The translations under genes and the position numbers were made by a program. A stretch of DNA of 55,602 nt from UBA2283 sp041658955 (GTDB taxonomy: Bacteria; Patescibacteriota; Microgenomatia; UBA12405), in NCBI GenBank assembly GCA_041658955.1, contig JBAZZE010000006.1, positions 1-55,602 of the forward strand, in the 5' to 3' direction. Each line of letters opens with the position of its first letter. Position 1 is the first letter of the stretch. Positions 30,780 to 40,715 of this stretch are shown piece after piece. The notes beneath the pieces were generated by a model. It ran no database searches, was not told where the DNA came from, and saw only the letters and a program-made list of their open reading frames with translations.

Positions 30780-31721
30780 TTAGAATAGACTGGCTTGATT
30801 TGAATCGGAAGTATTTTTAGTTGATTTTTGAGGGTAACGACGGCGAATACGAGCAAGAAGAGATTTAAAATTGTACTCAGAAAATAGTTTTTCTAATGAT
30901 AAATAGGTATCAGGAACTAACCGAGAAGAACGAAGAGTAAATTTTAGAGGAATATTGATGACTAGGGAGGCGAGTTTTTGACTTAGATAAGCATTTTCTT
31001 TGTCCTTAATTAGTTTTGATTTGACAGTATCTTTGATATCCGCAGAATTTTCGAGAGATGAATAGATATTGTCCAAGGTTTGAAATTTAGTTAGAAGGTC
31101 GATGGCGGTTTTTGGACCAATACCTTCAATGCCGGGATAATTATCTGACTGATCCCCCATTAAGGCTTTGAGATCAACCACCTGATTTGGATTGACACCA
31201 AGACGCTCTTTGACAGCTTCAGAGTCATAAGTTTTAGTGACTGATAAGCCTTGGACTGGAACAAAGAGACTAACTTTATCGTCAACAAGCTGCATCAAGT
31301 CTTTGTCACCAGTAATAATAGTGACTTTATTGATTATTTTTTTACCTTTTTTATGACGACGCAATGATTTTTTGGTAATGGTGGCGATGAGATCGTCAGC
31401 CTCAAAACCGCCCATGGAATAGTGGGAAATACCTGCTGATTCTAATGTTTTGGGTAGAAGTGGAAGCTGGGTTTTTAGATCAACATCAGCCGGTTTTCGT
31501 TGGGCTCGATAACCAACAAATTCTTCGTTGCGGAAGTTGGGACCAGGAGAATCTAAACAAACGATAAGATATTTTGGCTTAAGAGTATCGAGTGCCGAAA
31601 GAATCATGGAATAGAAACCGTAAATAGCATTGACCGGCTGACCATTGGAGGTCAATGGAGGAATGGAGTGGTAGGCACGATGAGCGATAGCGTGGCCATC
31701 AACAATGACTAAGTGAGACAT
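30780..31721 (-). CDS. 5'-3' exonuclease, Pol I N-terminal type
   Basis: 313 residues from the ATG at 31721 (MSHLVIVDGHAIAHRAYHS); the longer frame start at 31811 would run over the divergent gene. FEN-family metal residues are visible: VDGHA, CLDSPGPNFR, GFEADDLIATI, ITGDKDLMQLV, then the helix-hairpin-helix GIEGIGPKTAIDLL. It removes RNA primers and flaps. There is no polymerase domain, so it is the stand-alone form; a separate Pol I may lie elsewhere. Confidence 0.94.
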   Translation of the reverse strand: MSHLVIVDGHAIAHRAYHSIPPLTSNGQPVNAIYGFYSMILSALDTLKPKYLIVCLDSPGPNFRNEEFVGYRAQRKPADVDLKTQLPLLPKTLESAGISHYSMGGFEADDLIATITKKSLRRHKKGKKIINKVTIITGDKDLMQLVDDKVSLFVPVQGLSVTKTYDSEAVKERLGVNPNQVVDLKALMGDQSDNYPGIEGIGPKTAIDLLTKFQTLDNIYSSLENSADIKDTVKSKLIKDKENAYLSQKLASLVINIPLKFTLRSSRLVPDTYLSLEKLFSEYNFKSLLARIRRRYPQKSTKNTSDSNQASLF

Positions 31722-31760
31722 AGAATAGTTTAGCAAGTTCATAAAGTTGGAGAGATAAGG

Positions 31761-31766
31761 TAGAAT
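31761..31766 (+). promoter_or_regulatory. -10 element of the secretion-like operon
   Basis: TAGAAT, 8 nt before the ATG at 31775, the first gene of the 10-kb cluster. Confidence 0.4.
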
Positions 31767-31774
31767 TTTAAGAG

Positions 31775-32704
31775 ATGGAACAGCACGCAATTCCACAGCA
31801 GATTTCGTCATACGAATTCAAGCTGGTGGGAGATATGACTCTAAAACAATTTCTTAAAGCCGCCGTAGGCATTATATTGGCGGTGGCTATTAATTCAACT
31901 AATTTAATCTTTTTCTTAAAGTATCCATTGATGCTAATTTGTGGCGGAGGTGGGTTAATGATTGCTTTTGTCCCTTTCCAAGATAGGCCATTGGAAACCT
32001 GGGTAATAGCTTTTTTGCGATCGATTTATTCACCAACAATTTATACTTACAGAAAAATGCCTGATAAAGATTGGATAAGTTTGATGAATAGCAAATCGGT
32101 AGGTAGAGATAAGAGTTTGGACGAGGCTGAGGAGGTATCAGTACCAATTAAGGATAGTAATAAGGTTAGAGAGTTTATTGAGTCACTGCCAACAGTAAAA
32201 ATGAGTGAAGCAGTAATTGATGAACCCATACTAGAAGAAGAAAAAACACTAATTGGAAAGATAGGTATGGGAGGAAATACTAATAAACTACCAGAAAGAG
32301 AACCGGAAGTTACAGTAAAAACTGAAGAGGCACCAAAAGAAGATTGGCGAGATAAAAAGGCAGAATTGGGGTTAAAGGCAGATAAAGCGGAAGCAACGGC
32401 TAAAGTGGTGTTTGGAGAGATACCAATGCCTGACAAACCCGATATTCCTAATATGTTGGTGGGTATGGTGACAAATAGTGAGGAGAAAATTGTGGAAGGA
32501 GCAATTATAGAAGTTCAAGATGTTAAGGGAAATCCGAGCCGAGTCATGAAAACCAATTCTCTGGGTCAATTTAGAACTACTACACCACTATCGAATGGTA
32601 AATATTTAGTGATTACTGAAAAAGAAAAACTGGAATTTGATAGAGTAGAAGTTGATTTGGTCGGCAAAATAGTAGAACCAATAAAGATAAAGGCAATTAT
32701 TTAA
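31775..32704 (+). CDS. PrgI-family membrane protein of a type IV secretion-like system
   Basis: 309 residues. The N-terminus (QQISSYEFKLVGDMTLKQFL, two membrane helices, FVPFQDRPLETWVIAFLRSIYSP) matches the PrgI family, the VirB3-like component found next to VirB4 in Gram-positive type IV systems. The long charged middle is a linker, and the end (IPNMLVGMVTNSEEKIVEGAIIEV...SLGQFRTTTPL) resembles a carboxypeptidase-regulatory-like beta sandwich. That C-terminal domain is an uncommon addition. It heads a cluster of seven same-strand genes. Confidence 0.85.
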   Translation: MEQHAIPQQISSYEFKLVGDMTLKQFLKAAVGIILAVAINSTNLIFFLKYPLMLICGGGGLMIAFVPFQDRPLETWVIAFLRSIYSPTIYTYRKMPDKDWISLMNSKSVGRDKSLDEAEEVSVPIKDSNKVREFIESLPTVKMSEAVIDEPILEEEKTLIGKIGMGGNTNKLPEREPEVTVKTEEAPKEDWRDKKAELGLKADKAEATAKVVFGEIPMPDKPDIPNMLVGMVTNSEEKIVEGAIIEVQDVKGNPSRVMKTNSLGQFRTTTPLSNGKYLVITEKEKLEFDRVEVDLVGKIVEPIKIKAII

Positions 32705-32718
32705 GTTATTATTATTCT

Positions 32719-33441
32719 ATGGGTGTTGATCCACTAAAGATTGCAATCAGAGGTAGTACACAGGAGCATTTACCAATTGAGGATATTATTGATGGAATGG
32801 TGCTGCTTAAAGACGGCTCATGCGTGAGTATTTTGCAGATTTCATCGGTAAACTTTGACCTACTTTCAGAAAGGGAGCAAGGGGCGTTGATTTTTTCTTA
32901 TGGAGGGATTTTGAACTCACTTAACTTCCCAATTGAAATTGTAGTTTATTCGAACACAAAGGATGTAACTTTTTATCTTAACAACCTAAAAAAAGCTGAG
33001 GAAAAGCAAACCAACATGCTACTACGGGAAAGAATTGTTCAATATAGAAAATTTATTGAAGAAACGGTCAAAAAAAATGATGTCTTGTCAAAGGCTTTTT
33101 ATGTAGTGGTGCCATTTTCTATTTTGGAATTGGGAATAAAGAGTATGTCTTCGCAAATGATGGGGGGGATGCCAGTGTTTACAAAAAAAGAAGCCAAAGA
33201 ACTACCATTTGCAAAAAGCTATATATTAGAAAAAGCAAAAGCTAGTTTGGAGCCAAAGAAGAATCACTTGAGTCGATTATTTTCCCGTTTAGGACTGGAA
33301 ATTAGAACCCTATCAACCAGAGAGCTAATTGAACTGTTTTATAAAATTTATAATGAAGATACAGCAGCTGTACAAAGAGTATCGTCACTGAACTACGACT
33401 CACCGATGATTACCACCAACTTAGAGAATCCTAATAAATAA
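32719..33441 (+). CDS. TraC/VirB4 N-terminal-like protein
   Basis: 240 residues. It resembles the N-terminal domain of conjugative TraC/VirB4 ATPases (DIIDGMVLLKDGSCVSILQISSVNFDLLSEREQ), but has no P-loop. It lies between PrgI and the VirB4-type ATPase with gaps of 14 and 5 nt, so it probably assembles with them at the inner face of the channel. It may be a split-off part of VirB4 or an extra subunit; the sequence does not decide. Confidence 0.72.
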   Translation: MGVDPLKIAIRGSTQEHLPIEDIIDGMVLLKDGSCVSILQISSVNFDLLSEREQGALIFSYGGILNSLNFPIEIVVYSNTKDVTFYLNNLKKAEEKQTNMLLRERIVQYRKFIEETVKKNDVLSKAFYVVVPFSILELGIKSMSSQMMGGMPVFTKKEAKELPFAKSYILEKAKASLEPKKNHLSRLFSRLGLEIRTLSTRELIELFYKIYNEDTAAVQRVSSLNYDSPMITTNLENPNK

Positions 33442-33446
33442 CTAAA

Positions 33447-36308
33447 ATGAATATTTTTAATGCATTTAAAAAAACTAAAAAAACTCCGGCAGAAGTGGCG
33501 GCCGCGGCTGCAGTAGTTGATGTGAAAACAGGATTGGTAGATCAGGGAAAAACAAAAGAGAGAGAATTTGTAGAAGGACTAGTATCAACTAAAGACATTA
33601 TTGCTCCAGGAGCTTTGGAGGTGGAAACTGATTTTATTAAGATTGGAACCAAATTCTATCGAACTCTTTTTACAGTAATAAATAGACGTTTTGTGGAAAT
33701 AAACTGGTTATCAACCCTGATTAACTTTGATGCCTCACTCACCGTGGCAATGTATATTTACCCATCGGATGGTAAGGAAATTTTGGATGACCTTAGGCGA
33801 AAAATTACGGAAATGGAGGCAGAACTGACAACAGATATCCAAAGGGGAAGGATTGTAAATCCAGCAACACAAGCAAAACTAGAAGATGCTTTGAATCTTC
33901 AGGCAGACTTGGTCAAAGGTGAAGAGAGATTTTTTCAGATGGGTCTTTATATAACTGTAAGTGCGGAAAGTAAGGAACAGATGGACAAGGTAACTAAAAA
34001 CCTTGAAGCAGCAATGGGGGCGTTGATGGTGCTTACGAAAAGAACAACTTTTGATGCTGAAAATGCGTTTATAACCACCCTGCCTCTAGGTTCCGATCGA
34101 CTTAATCTGACAAGGAATATGGATACTACTTCACTGGCGACAACATTTCCATTTGTATCATCTGATCTTTCTGATGATAAGGGAATAATGTATGGTATTA
34201 ACGAGCACAATGGTTCACTGGTTATTTTTGACCGATTCTCAATGCAAAACTACAACATGGTGGTATTTGCAACCGCTGGTGCAGGAAAGTCATACCTAAT
34301 CAAACTTGAAGCACTTCGATCACTAATGATGGGAACTGATATTATTGTTATCGATCCGGAAAATGAGTACAAGGATCTTTGTGAAGCTGCTGGTGGACAG
34401 TACATTGCCTTTGGATATGGTGAGGCGTCGAAAATTAACCCCTTTGACCTGTCTTTAATTGTAGATGAGGGAGATAACGCCTTAAACGCCAAAATTTTGG
34501 GAGTACACAAACTATTAAAAGTAATGTTGGGAGAACTTGACCCAATAGAAGAATCGATTCTGGATAGAGCTGTAGTAGATGCCTACAAGATGAAAGGGAT
34601 AACTCCTGATCCGGAAACTCAAAACAGAGAACCACCACTGGTTGAAGACTTGTACAAATCGTTGATAGGTATGGAGGACAAACAAGCGCAGATGATTGCG
34701 GCTCGCTTGGAAAAATATATTAAGGGATCTTTTGCAGGTATTTTTAACCAAAAGACTACAGTTAATCTTAAAAGTGAGTTTGTGGTTTTTGGAATAAAGA
34801 ACCTAGAGGATACTCTACGACCAGTAGCCATGCATATCATTCTGGACTACATCTGGACGATAGTAAAGAAAGAAATGAGAAGAAGAATTTTAATCGTAGA
34901 TGAGGCTTGGTACTTAATGCAATATCCAGACTCAGCTGCATTCTTACGAGGAATTGTTAAGCGAGGAAGAAAGTATTATCTGGGAGTAACTACAATTACT
35001 CAGGATGTGGATGACTTTTTGGAAACGGCTTACGGAAGAGAAATTGTAACAAACAGCGCAATTCAGATTCTTTTAAAACAACATAGCGCCGCCATTGACC
35101 AAATTGGAGAAGTTTTTTACCTATCAGAAGGAGAAAAACAACTGTTATTGTCGGCAGATAAGGGTGAAGGGATCTTTTTTGCCGGACAAAATCATGTGGC
35201 AATTAGAGTGGTGGCGTCAGAAGACGAACATAAACTAATTACTTCTAATCCAGAAGAAGTGATGAAGATGAAGCAGCAACTAAAAACGATGAGGGCTAAG
35301 GAGGCTGAGGGTAAGCGTGTTGAAAGAGAGGCTATGGGACCACTAACTACCGGAGACATTATTAAACAAATGGGAAAAACTGAAGAAACTGTGTTGAAAC
35401 CAGTTGAAGTAGTTAAAAAACCGGAGGTAAGTGAAAAACCAAAAGCAACTTTACCACCTATTCCAACACCAACACCAACACCAACACCAACACCAACACC
35501 AACACCAACACCAACACCAACACCAACAGTATCTCAACCATTGGCGCCTAAAGAAGTTGTGCAGGAGATTAAAACACCAGCACCAGAGGTAATTCTGGCA
35601 AAGCCGGCGGAGACTCTAGTAAGTCCACCAAAAATAACTCCAACAGTAGTGTCAGAATCAGTAACAACACCAACAAAACCAGAAGAAGAATTGCAAAAAA
35701 GAATTGCCGAAATGGAAGCAGTAGAAAAAGAAAAAGTAGATGAACATAAGAAGAAAGTAGCGGCTGAAGCTGAAGTGTTAGCAAAAGAGGAAGGAGAAAA
35801 GAAAAAAGTGCAAGGTACACTGGGTGGATTTGGAACATTACCAAAATACCAAGATTTATTTGTTAATAAAAACAAACTTCCACCATTACCTCCACTACCA
35901 CCTCTCCCTAAGTTTCAACCTTCGACACCCTCAACTCAATCGGCAACAGCAGCACCTAAATCTCCACAGTTTACAACCGAAGTGGTGACAAATAATGACA
36001 AGCCCTTCGATAATACTCAGGGCAAGTCCTTCGATAATACTCAGGGCAAGTCCTTCGATAATACTCAGGGCAAGTCCTTCGATAATACTCAGGGCAAGCC
36101 GACTTTTGTTAATCTGCCCAAGGAAGAGGTTAAAGTTCCACAACCTCCTCAGCTTTCAAAGAAACCTCAACCAACTTTTGAAAATACAACAAACACACCC
36201 TCAACACCGGCACCACAGGTAGTTATAGATACTCCGGCAGACAAACCAAAAGATAACCAAAATAACGCCCCAGGAATGGACTACGATAAACTGTTTGGTA
36301 ACGTATAA
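33447..36308 (+). CDS. VirB4/TraC-type secretion ATPase with long repetitive tail
   Basis: 953 residues. Walker A ATAGAGKSYLIK near residue 280, followed by DIIVIDPENEYKDL; Walker B RILIVDEAWYLMQ near 480; then ITQDVDDFL, all typical of VirB4 ATPases that power type IV secretion or conjugation. From about residue 645 the protein turns into a low-complexity tail: eleven CCAACA hexamers coding Pro-Thr repeats, a coiled segment, and four tandem 24-bp units coding (K)SFDNTQGK. The core is about 650 residues as usual; the tail of about 300 is extra. The tail probably arose by slippage and repeat insertion. Confidence 0.9.
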   Translation: MNIFNAFKKTKKTPAEVAAAAAVVDVKTGLVDQGKTKEREFVEGLVSTKDIIAPGALEVETDFIKIGTKFYRTLFTVINRRFVEINWLSTLINFDASLTVAMYIYPSDGKEILDDLRRKITEMEAELTTDIQRGRIVNPATQAKLEDALNLQADLVKGEERFFQMGLYITVSAESKEQMDKVTKNLEAAMGALMVLTKRTTFDAENAFITTLPLGSDRLNLTRNMDTTSLATTFPFVSSDLSDDKGIMYGINEHNGSLVIFDRFSMQNYNMVVFATAGAGKSYLIKLEALRSLMMGTDIIVIDPENEYKDLCEAAGGQYIAFGYGEASKINPFDLSLIVDEGDNALNAKILGVHKLLKVMLGELDPIEESILDRAVVDAYKMKGITPDPETQNREPPLVEDLYKSLIGMEDKQAQMIAARLEKYIKGSFAGIFNQKTTVNLKSEFVVFGIKNLEDTLRPVAMHIILDYIWTIVKKEMRRRILIVDEAWYLMQYPDSAAFLRGIVKRGRKYYLGVTTITQDVDDFLETAYGREIVTNSAIQILLKQHSAAIDQIGEVFYLSEGEKQLLLSADKGEGIFFAGQNHVAIRVVASEDEHKLITSNPEEVMKMKQQLKTMRAKEAEGKRVEREAMGPLTTGDIIKQMGKTEETVLKPVEVVKKPEVSEKPKATLPPIPTPTPTPTPTPTPTPTPTPTPTVSQPLAPKEVVQEIKTPAPEVILAKPAETLVSPPKITPTVVSESVTTPTKPEEELQKRIAEMEAVEKEKVDEHKKKVAAEAEVLAKEEGEKKKVQGTLGGFGTLPKYQDLFVNKNKLPPLPPLPPLPKFQPSTPSTQSATAAPKSPQFTTEVVTNNDKPFDNTQGKSFDNTQGKSFDNTQGKSFDNTQGKPTFVNLPKEEVKVPQPPQLSKKPQPTFENTTNTPSTPAPQVVIDTPADKPKDNQNNAPGMDYDKLFGNV
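35463..35528 (+). repeat. Hexanucleotide repeat, 11 x CCAACA
   Basis: A perfect tandem run coding Pro-Thr repeats in the VirB4 tail. It can expand or contract by slippage without changing the frame. Confidence 0.95.
36003..36098 (+). repeat. Four tandem 24-bp palindromic units
   Basis: Each unit reads [C/T]CCTTCGATAATACTCAGGG followed by CAAG. The first unit with its flanking G has stem GCCCT/AGGGC. The form CCCTTCGA...CTCAGGG matches the dispersed palindromic repeats seen in many environmental genomes. It is in frame and codes SFDNTQGK. Confidence 0.93.
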
Positions 36309-36315
36309 GGAACTG

Positions 36316-36321
36316 TATAAT
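36316..36321 (+). promoter_or_regulatory. Possible internal -10 in the secretion-like operon
   Basis: TATAAT, 7 nt before the ATG at 36329, suggesting that the large membrane protein can also be transcribed on its own. Confidence 0.4.
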
Positions 36322-36328
36322 CAAATAG

Positions 36329-39300
36329 ATGAACAAGCGGCAGTTATATGATGTATTAGAAAATCTTGCAGACCAAAATAAAATATTGGAGCCAACTGAT
36401 CCAATATATGGACTTTGTCGGGACTTGTTTTCGAGATTGGGGTTAATTGCTAAATTTGATCCAAATGACCCAGAGAGAACGGCTATTGCACTGTACAACT
36501 ACGAAGCCGAAGGAAAAGAAAATCGCCAAAATGTTGACCGCATAATAAACGAGATTGTTGGTGAAATACAAGAAACTCCAGCTGAAGATGAAAATTTAGG
36601 ATCGAGATCACTTAATTCACAAGATTTAAAAGTTCTTTTGGCGGAATATGACGAACATAGAGCTTTAACTGAAGCGGCTAGATTAAAGAAAATTGAAGAA
36701 AGTCCAAAACTCAAAAACATAGCCAGAGATCAGATTAAAAGAGCTATCGAAACAAAAACAAGACTCGAAGCTGAAGCATTAGAGAGAGGGGCTTCCCCAA
36801 TGGCGGCTGACATACAGTCTGACCAAATAATTTTGGCGCAAGAAAGGATTAGTGAAATTGCAGCAGTTGATAATCTAGGAGAGGATCAGAGATGGCAGAC
36901 TGCGAGTGAAGTGGTAAGGTTGGCATACGAGGCCAAAGATACAGAGGAGGCTTTGGCGGCAGCAGCCAAAGACAGAGGACTTGACATAGTTAGTGATAAA
37001 GAAGAGTTGTCACGGATGGTGGAAGAAGTTAGGGCAACAATCCGAACCGAAGAAAGAGTAACTTCGATTGCCCAGAGCTTGGCTGATGAGTTGGAACAAC
37101 ATGGAGTAGCTTTAACTGATGATAAAAGAAACAGAATTGTAGCTGCGGCCAAGGGAAGTGTGGAAAGAATTGTCCTCGAGGATCCACAGAAAAAAATTGA
37201 TGACCCAATAGTCGAAATAAAGGTTGAAGACCAAGGATTGGCTCACATTGTAATCGATGAACCATTAACTTCAAAAATTGGCGTTATTATCGGACCTAGA
37301 CAAATGGAGGAGGCTAAAACCACTGTGGGAATAGCCTTAACCGGTGCAGAAAAAGCGGCTACGGATTTATTTAAACCAGGAGCAGCTTCAACTGATGTGG
37401 CTGGGGCAAAACTAAATCAAATTTCAAATAGTCTTTTGAAAAAAGGATTTAATCGAGCAGACATGGAAGCTTTGAGGGCGATGCGATATGCATCTACGAG
37501 TGATGGGCCAAAAGCAGTAGTTGAGCAAGAAGCATCAGTAATTGCTGAAATTCAAGCAACTGAAGTTGCCAGAAGTAATGGATTTACAGAAAACCAAGCA
37601 ACAAAATCTTCGCAAGAAGCTAGTGTGGTGACTTCGCTTTTAAAAAGTTCGAAAACAGTTAAAGAAAACATTCGAATTGTAATTATTAATCGAGAAAAAC
37701 TAGAGGGAGTTAAGGAACTTAAACCAGCAGTTGATACAGTCACAAAAATAAGTAAAGACCCACGAATAATAAACTCAGTAGAAATGATTCGGAAGTTGGT
37801 TCATTGGCAAGAAAGATTGGATAAATTAACTGGCGGATTGATTACTAAAATTACCGGTGGAACTGCTAAATCAGTTGGTAATGCTTTGGGTCTTGAGGGA
37901 TTAAAAGAATATGGTATTCAAATTGCCACAAGATATGGTGGTGAAATGGTGGGGGCAATGGCAACTCACATTGCTCAATTTGGTTTTGAACAAGGACTAC
38001 GTAATATCTTAGGACAACTATTAACGAAAGGAACAGTTACTGCTGTTCAAGCTGGAACGGCGGCGGCGGGAGCAGCGACAACTGCTGGAGCAGTGGCAGT
38101 CGATGGGGCAGCAGCAGCGGCGGCGGGTACAGGAGTGGGAATTCCAATTGCATTAATTCTAGTGGCAATACAACTAGTATTGGTCTTAGGAAAAAGTTTA
38201 TTGAAAAATGGTGAGAAAGCATTGGTGAAGATAATGGAAACTCTGGGGATAGGATCCGCTAAAAATGTAGCTGATGCTAAAAAGTTTATTGGGGATATGG
38301 TTAAGGCGGGAATGGTAGCCGGCGGAGTCATAATTACGACGATTTTGAGCTTACCGGCAATGTTGGCAGCGGCACCAATGGCCATGGTGGGAATTGTGTT
38401 TGTAATTGTTTTTAGCTCACTAATCGGTTACAACTTATTGCAAACAGCAACAACTCAAATTTCATCACAAGTTTCACCAAAAATGGATGAGGGAGGTGGT
38501 GTATGTGTCAAAAAATCTGATATCAACGGACCATCAGGAGGAAAATTGGCAAACTGTGATTCTGGAAAAACAGCAAGTGTACCGGGTATTAGTCAAGATG
38601 CTTTTGTTAACTTGGCAGAGCGGTGGTCAGCAGGTGGTGGAACCAATGCAGCTAGATGTTATGGTGCGGTAGTGTGCGCTGCTATAGCTGCAGGAAAAGA
38701 TCCGACATTTGTACTTTGGGCATGGTTACACGAATCAGGTGCAAGTAACTACAACTTAGGAAGTGTAGAAGATTTTGGAATTCACGGCCAAGGACCAGCA
38801 ACTAATGATTTTAATGCTCAAATAGATCATTTTTTGAAACTTAATCCTGGATATTGTAGTGAAAAAACAGGTATGGATTATTGGTTGGGATTTGCCACAA
38901 ATTATCTGACCGGAGGCTGTGATCCAAATGTATCTATGGGTAGTAATACCGGATATACATACCTCGCGGAAATGCAGCAAACTTGGTCTTGGGTGAGTGG
39001 TAAACCAATGCCAGCAACCGCTAATGGAACTGGTGGGGCAACTTGCGGTGGTGGTGGAAGCAGCGGTGGAGATGATGAAGAGGGAGATGGAACAGAAGTT
39101 GATCCAAATACCGGAGAAGAATACATGTGTTATGGAGGGGGGACATTAACTTCAGGAAGCGGACCAGGATTCCCAAGAGGGACAGGATCCCCTTCTCGTG
39201 GACCATCCTCACCATTTCCCACCAGAGATCCAAATGTAACTATACCTCCAGGTTGTCCAATGGGGTGGCCAGTTGATAGTAGTATGCCGATTACCCAAGG

Positions 39301-39760
39301 CTCCCGAGGGGATCACACACACACCAATATTCCAGGAGTAGCTTTGGATATTATGCCGACAGATGCCAGCGGAAACGGAACAATTGGTGGTACTAGTATT
39401 CATGTAACTCATCCAGGAGTAGTAGTTTATTCTGGTTATTCCGGTGGTGCTTACGGTAATTTAGTAATTGTTAGAGGTAAGTGCGGAAATAGTAATTTTG
39501 TGACTTATTATGCTCATTTGATGGATAGCCAACTGGTATCAATGAACCAGACAATGGCTATGGGTCAAAGCGTAGGATTGGCTGATAATAGCGGAGATTA
39601 CCCAGTAGGAAATGATCATTTACATTATGAAATTCGAGGATGTTCTGGAGAAAGTGGTGGGTGTTATGGGGCTAGTGGATTTAATCCTCATGATTACTTA
39701 CCAGTAGACGTACCTGATGGATGTTTCTGGAATTGTAATGTTAATACCGGTCAAAAATAA
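36329..39760 (+). CDS. Large membrane protein with transglycosylase-like and M23 peptidase domains
   Basis: 1143 residues. An N-terminal helical charged region (to about 500), an Ala/Gly-rich membrane region (about 560-720, with LILVAIQLVLVLG and MVGIVFVIVFSSLIG), then an outer part. About 755-880 resembles a lysozyme/transglycosylase-type fold (FVLWAWLHESGASNY). A Gly/Pro linker leads to an M23 peptidase with DHTHTNIPGVALDIMP, VTYYAHL and the HLHYEIRG zinc motif near 1098. Such a protein would combine a VirB6-like channel with a wall-opening VirB1-like hydrolase in one chain. The M23 part is firm, the transglycosylase part less so. Confidence 0.8.
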   Translation: MNKRQLYDVLENLADQNKILEPTDPIYGLCRDLFSRLGLIAKFDPNDPERTAIALYNYEAEGKENRQNVDRIINEIVGEIQETPAEDENLGSRSLNSQDLKVLLAEYDEHRALTEAARLKKIEESPKLKNIARDQIKRAIETKTRLEAEALERGASPMAADIQSDQIILAQERISEIAAVDNLGEDQRWQTASEVVRLAYEAKDTEEALAAAAKDRGLDIVSDKEELSRMVEEVRATIRTEERVTSIAQSLADELEQHGVALTDDKRNRIVAAAKGSVERIVLEDPQKKIDDPIVEIKVEDQGLAHIVIDEPLTSKIGVIIGPRQMEEAKTTVGIALTGAEKAATDLFKPGAASTDVAGAKLNQISNSLLKKGFNRADMEALRAMRYASTSDGPKAVVEQEASVIAEIQATEVARSNGFTENQATKSSQEASVVTSLLKSSKTVKENIRIVIINREKLEGVKELKPAVDTVTKISKDPRIINSVEMIRKLVHWQERLDKLTGGLITKITGGTAKSVGNALGLEGLKEYGIQIATRYGGEMVGAMATHIAQFGFEQGLRNILGQLLTKGTVTAVQAGTAAAGAATTAGAVAVDGAAAAAAGTGVGIPIALILVAIQLVLVLGKSLLKNGEKALVKIMETLGIGSAKNVADAKKFIGDMVKAGMVAGGVIITTILSLPAMLAAAPMAMVGIVFVIVFSSLIGYNLLQTATTQISSQVSPKMDEGGGVCVKKSDINGPSGGKLANCDSGKTASVPGISQDAFVNLAERWSAGGGTNAARCYGAVVCAAIAAGKDPTFVLWAWLHESGASNYNLGSVEDFGIHGQGPATNDFNAQIDHFLKLNPGYCSEKTGMDYWLGFATNYLTGGCDPNVSMGSNTGYTYLAEMQQTWSWVSGKPMPATANGTGGATCGGGGSSGGDDEEGDGTEVDPNTGEEYMCYGGGTLTSGSGPGFPRGTGSPSRGPSSPFPTRDPNVTIPPGCPMGWPVDSSMPITQGSRGDHTHTNIPGVALDIMPTDASGNGTIGGTSIHVTHPGVVVYSGYSGGAYGNLVIVRGKCGNSNFVTYYAHLMDSQLVSMNQTMAMGQSVGLADNSGDYPVGNDHLHYEIRGCSGESGGCYGASGFNPHDYLPVDVPDGCFWNCNVNTGQK

Positions 39761-39761
39761 C

Positions 39762-40715
39762 ATGAAAAAAATATTGATTGAAAACAGGATTTATATCGGA
39801 ATTGGTTTGATAGTCTTAGTATTTGGACTTTTATTATTTTGGCCAACTAAAAACAAAACTGCGGAAGTTACAAAAGAAAAAGAGACAAAAATTGTAGGGA
39901 TGGTACAAAGGAGTGAATCGGTTGATTGGGATAAAACTGAAATTAATATTCCAGAAAAGATGCCTATTTTGAAAGCAAAAAATAGTTTTATAAATGGTGA
40001 TAAATTGGCTATTTTATTAGAAACTTTGGGGATGAAAGACGCGACAGTTACCCAAAGTGATAGTAACTATGTAATTTATAAAAATGACGTTTCAACCCTT
40101 TATATAAAACTAAAAGAAAAACAAATTGATTTTCAAATTAGAAGTAAATTGTCATACACCGGAATTAAAGATGCGACCAAGGCTAAAGAAAATTTAAAGA
40201 AAGTTTTAGACCAAATTAGTGACCGAAAAATTGGACCTATGAATACAGAATATTTTAAAGATGAATTTAGGGCAATTAGAACCAGTATGGCAGCGGCAGA
40301 TTTTTTGGAAATTACAACTAATTTTTTATATGAAGACCGTCCAATTTTTAGTCACATCGGAGGACCTTCGGTTAAAGCCCAATACAACTTCGATGGAAAG
40401 TTGGGTAGGCTAATTATTTTTAATCCATTTGATGAATTGGAAAATATTGAAACAGTTAAGCTAGTAACAATCGATGATATTAAAAATACTCAAGCCTCAA
40501 AGTTTCCAATTTTTAATATTAAAGGAAATAGAGAGTTTGAACTGTCAACCAGGGAAGATCTTATAAATATGATTAAAGGCGAGAGTAGCCAGTTGGGGTA
40601 TATCTATGAACCATCAAGTGAAAAATATGTTCCTTTCCTGATAGTTAATGGTAAAACCACAATTACTTCAGGATCAGCTGAGGTTACTTTTGGGGTGCCA
40701 ATTGTAAAACAATAA
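39762..40715 (+). CDS. Single-span membrane protein, unknown function
   Basis: 317 residues from the ATG at 39762, one base after the preceding stop; the longer frame start overlaps that gene. One membrane helix (IYIGIGLIVLVFGLLLFWP) with a large outer domain of mixed strands and helices. No recognised family. Its place after the M23 protein suggests a structural part of the same envelope machine. It overlaps the next gene by one base (TAATG). Confidence 0.7.
   Translation: MKKILIENRIYIGIGLIVLVFGLLLFWPTKNKTAEVTKEKETKIVGMVQRSESVDWDKTEINIPEKMPILKAKNSFINGDKLAILLETLGMKDATVTQSDSNYVIYKNDVSTLYIKLKEKQIDFQIRSKLSYTGIKDATKAKENLKKVLDQISDRKIGPMNTEYFKDEFRAIRTSMAAADFLEITTNFLYEDRPIFSHIGGPSVKAQYNFDGKLGRLIIFNPFDELENIETVKLVTIDDIKNTQASKFPIFNIKGNREFELSTREDLINMIKGESSQLGYIYEPSSEKYVPFLIVNGKTTITSGSAEVTFGVPIVKQ

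Noticed and set aside
35534..35875. Minus-strand frame opposite the VirB4 tail
   Set aside because: Composition mirrors the repetitive coding strand; no promoter or family.
36003..36098. CRISPR-like array
   Set aside because: The units are directly adjacent with no spacers and are in frame within a gene.
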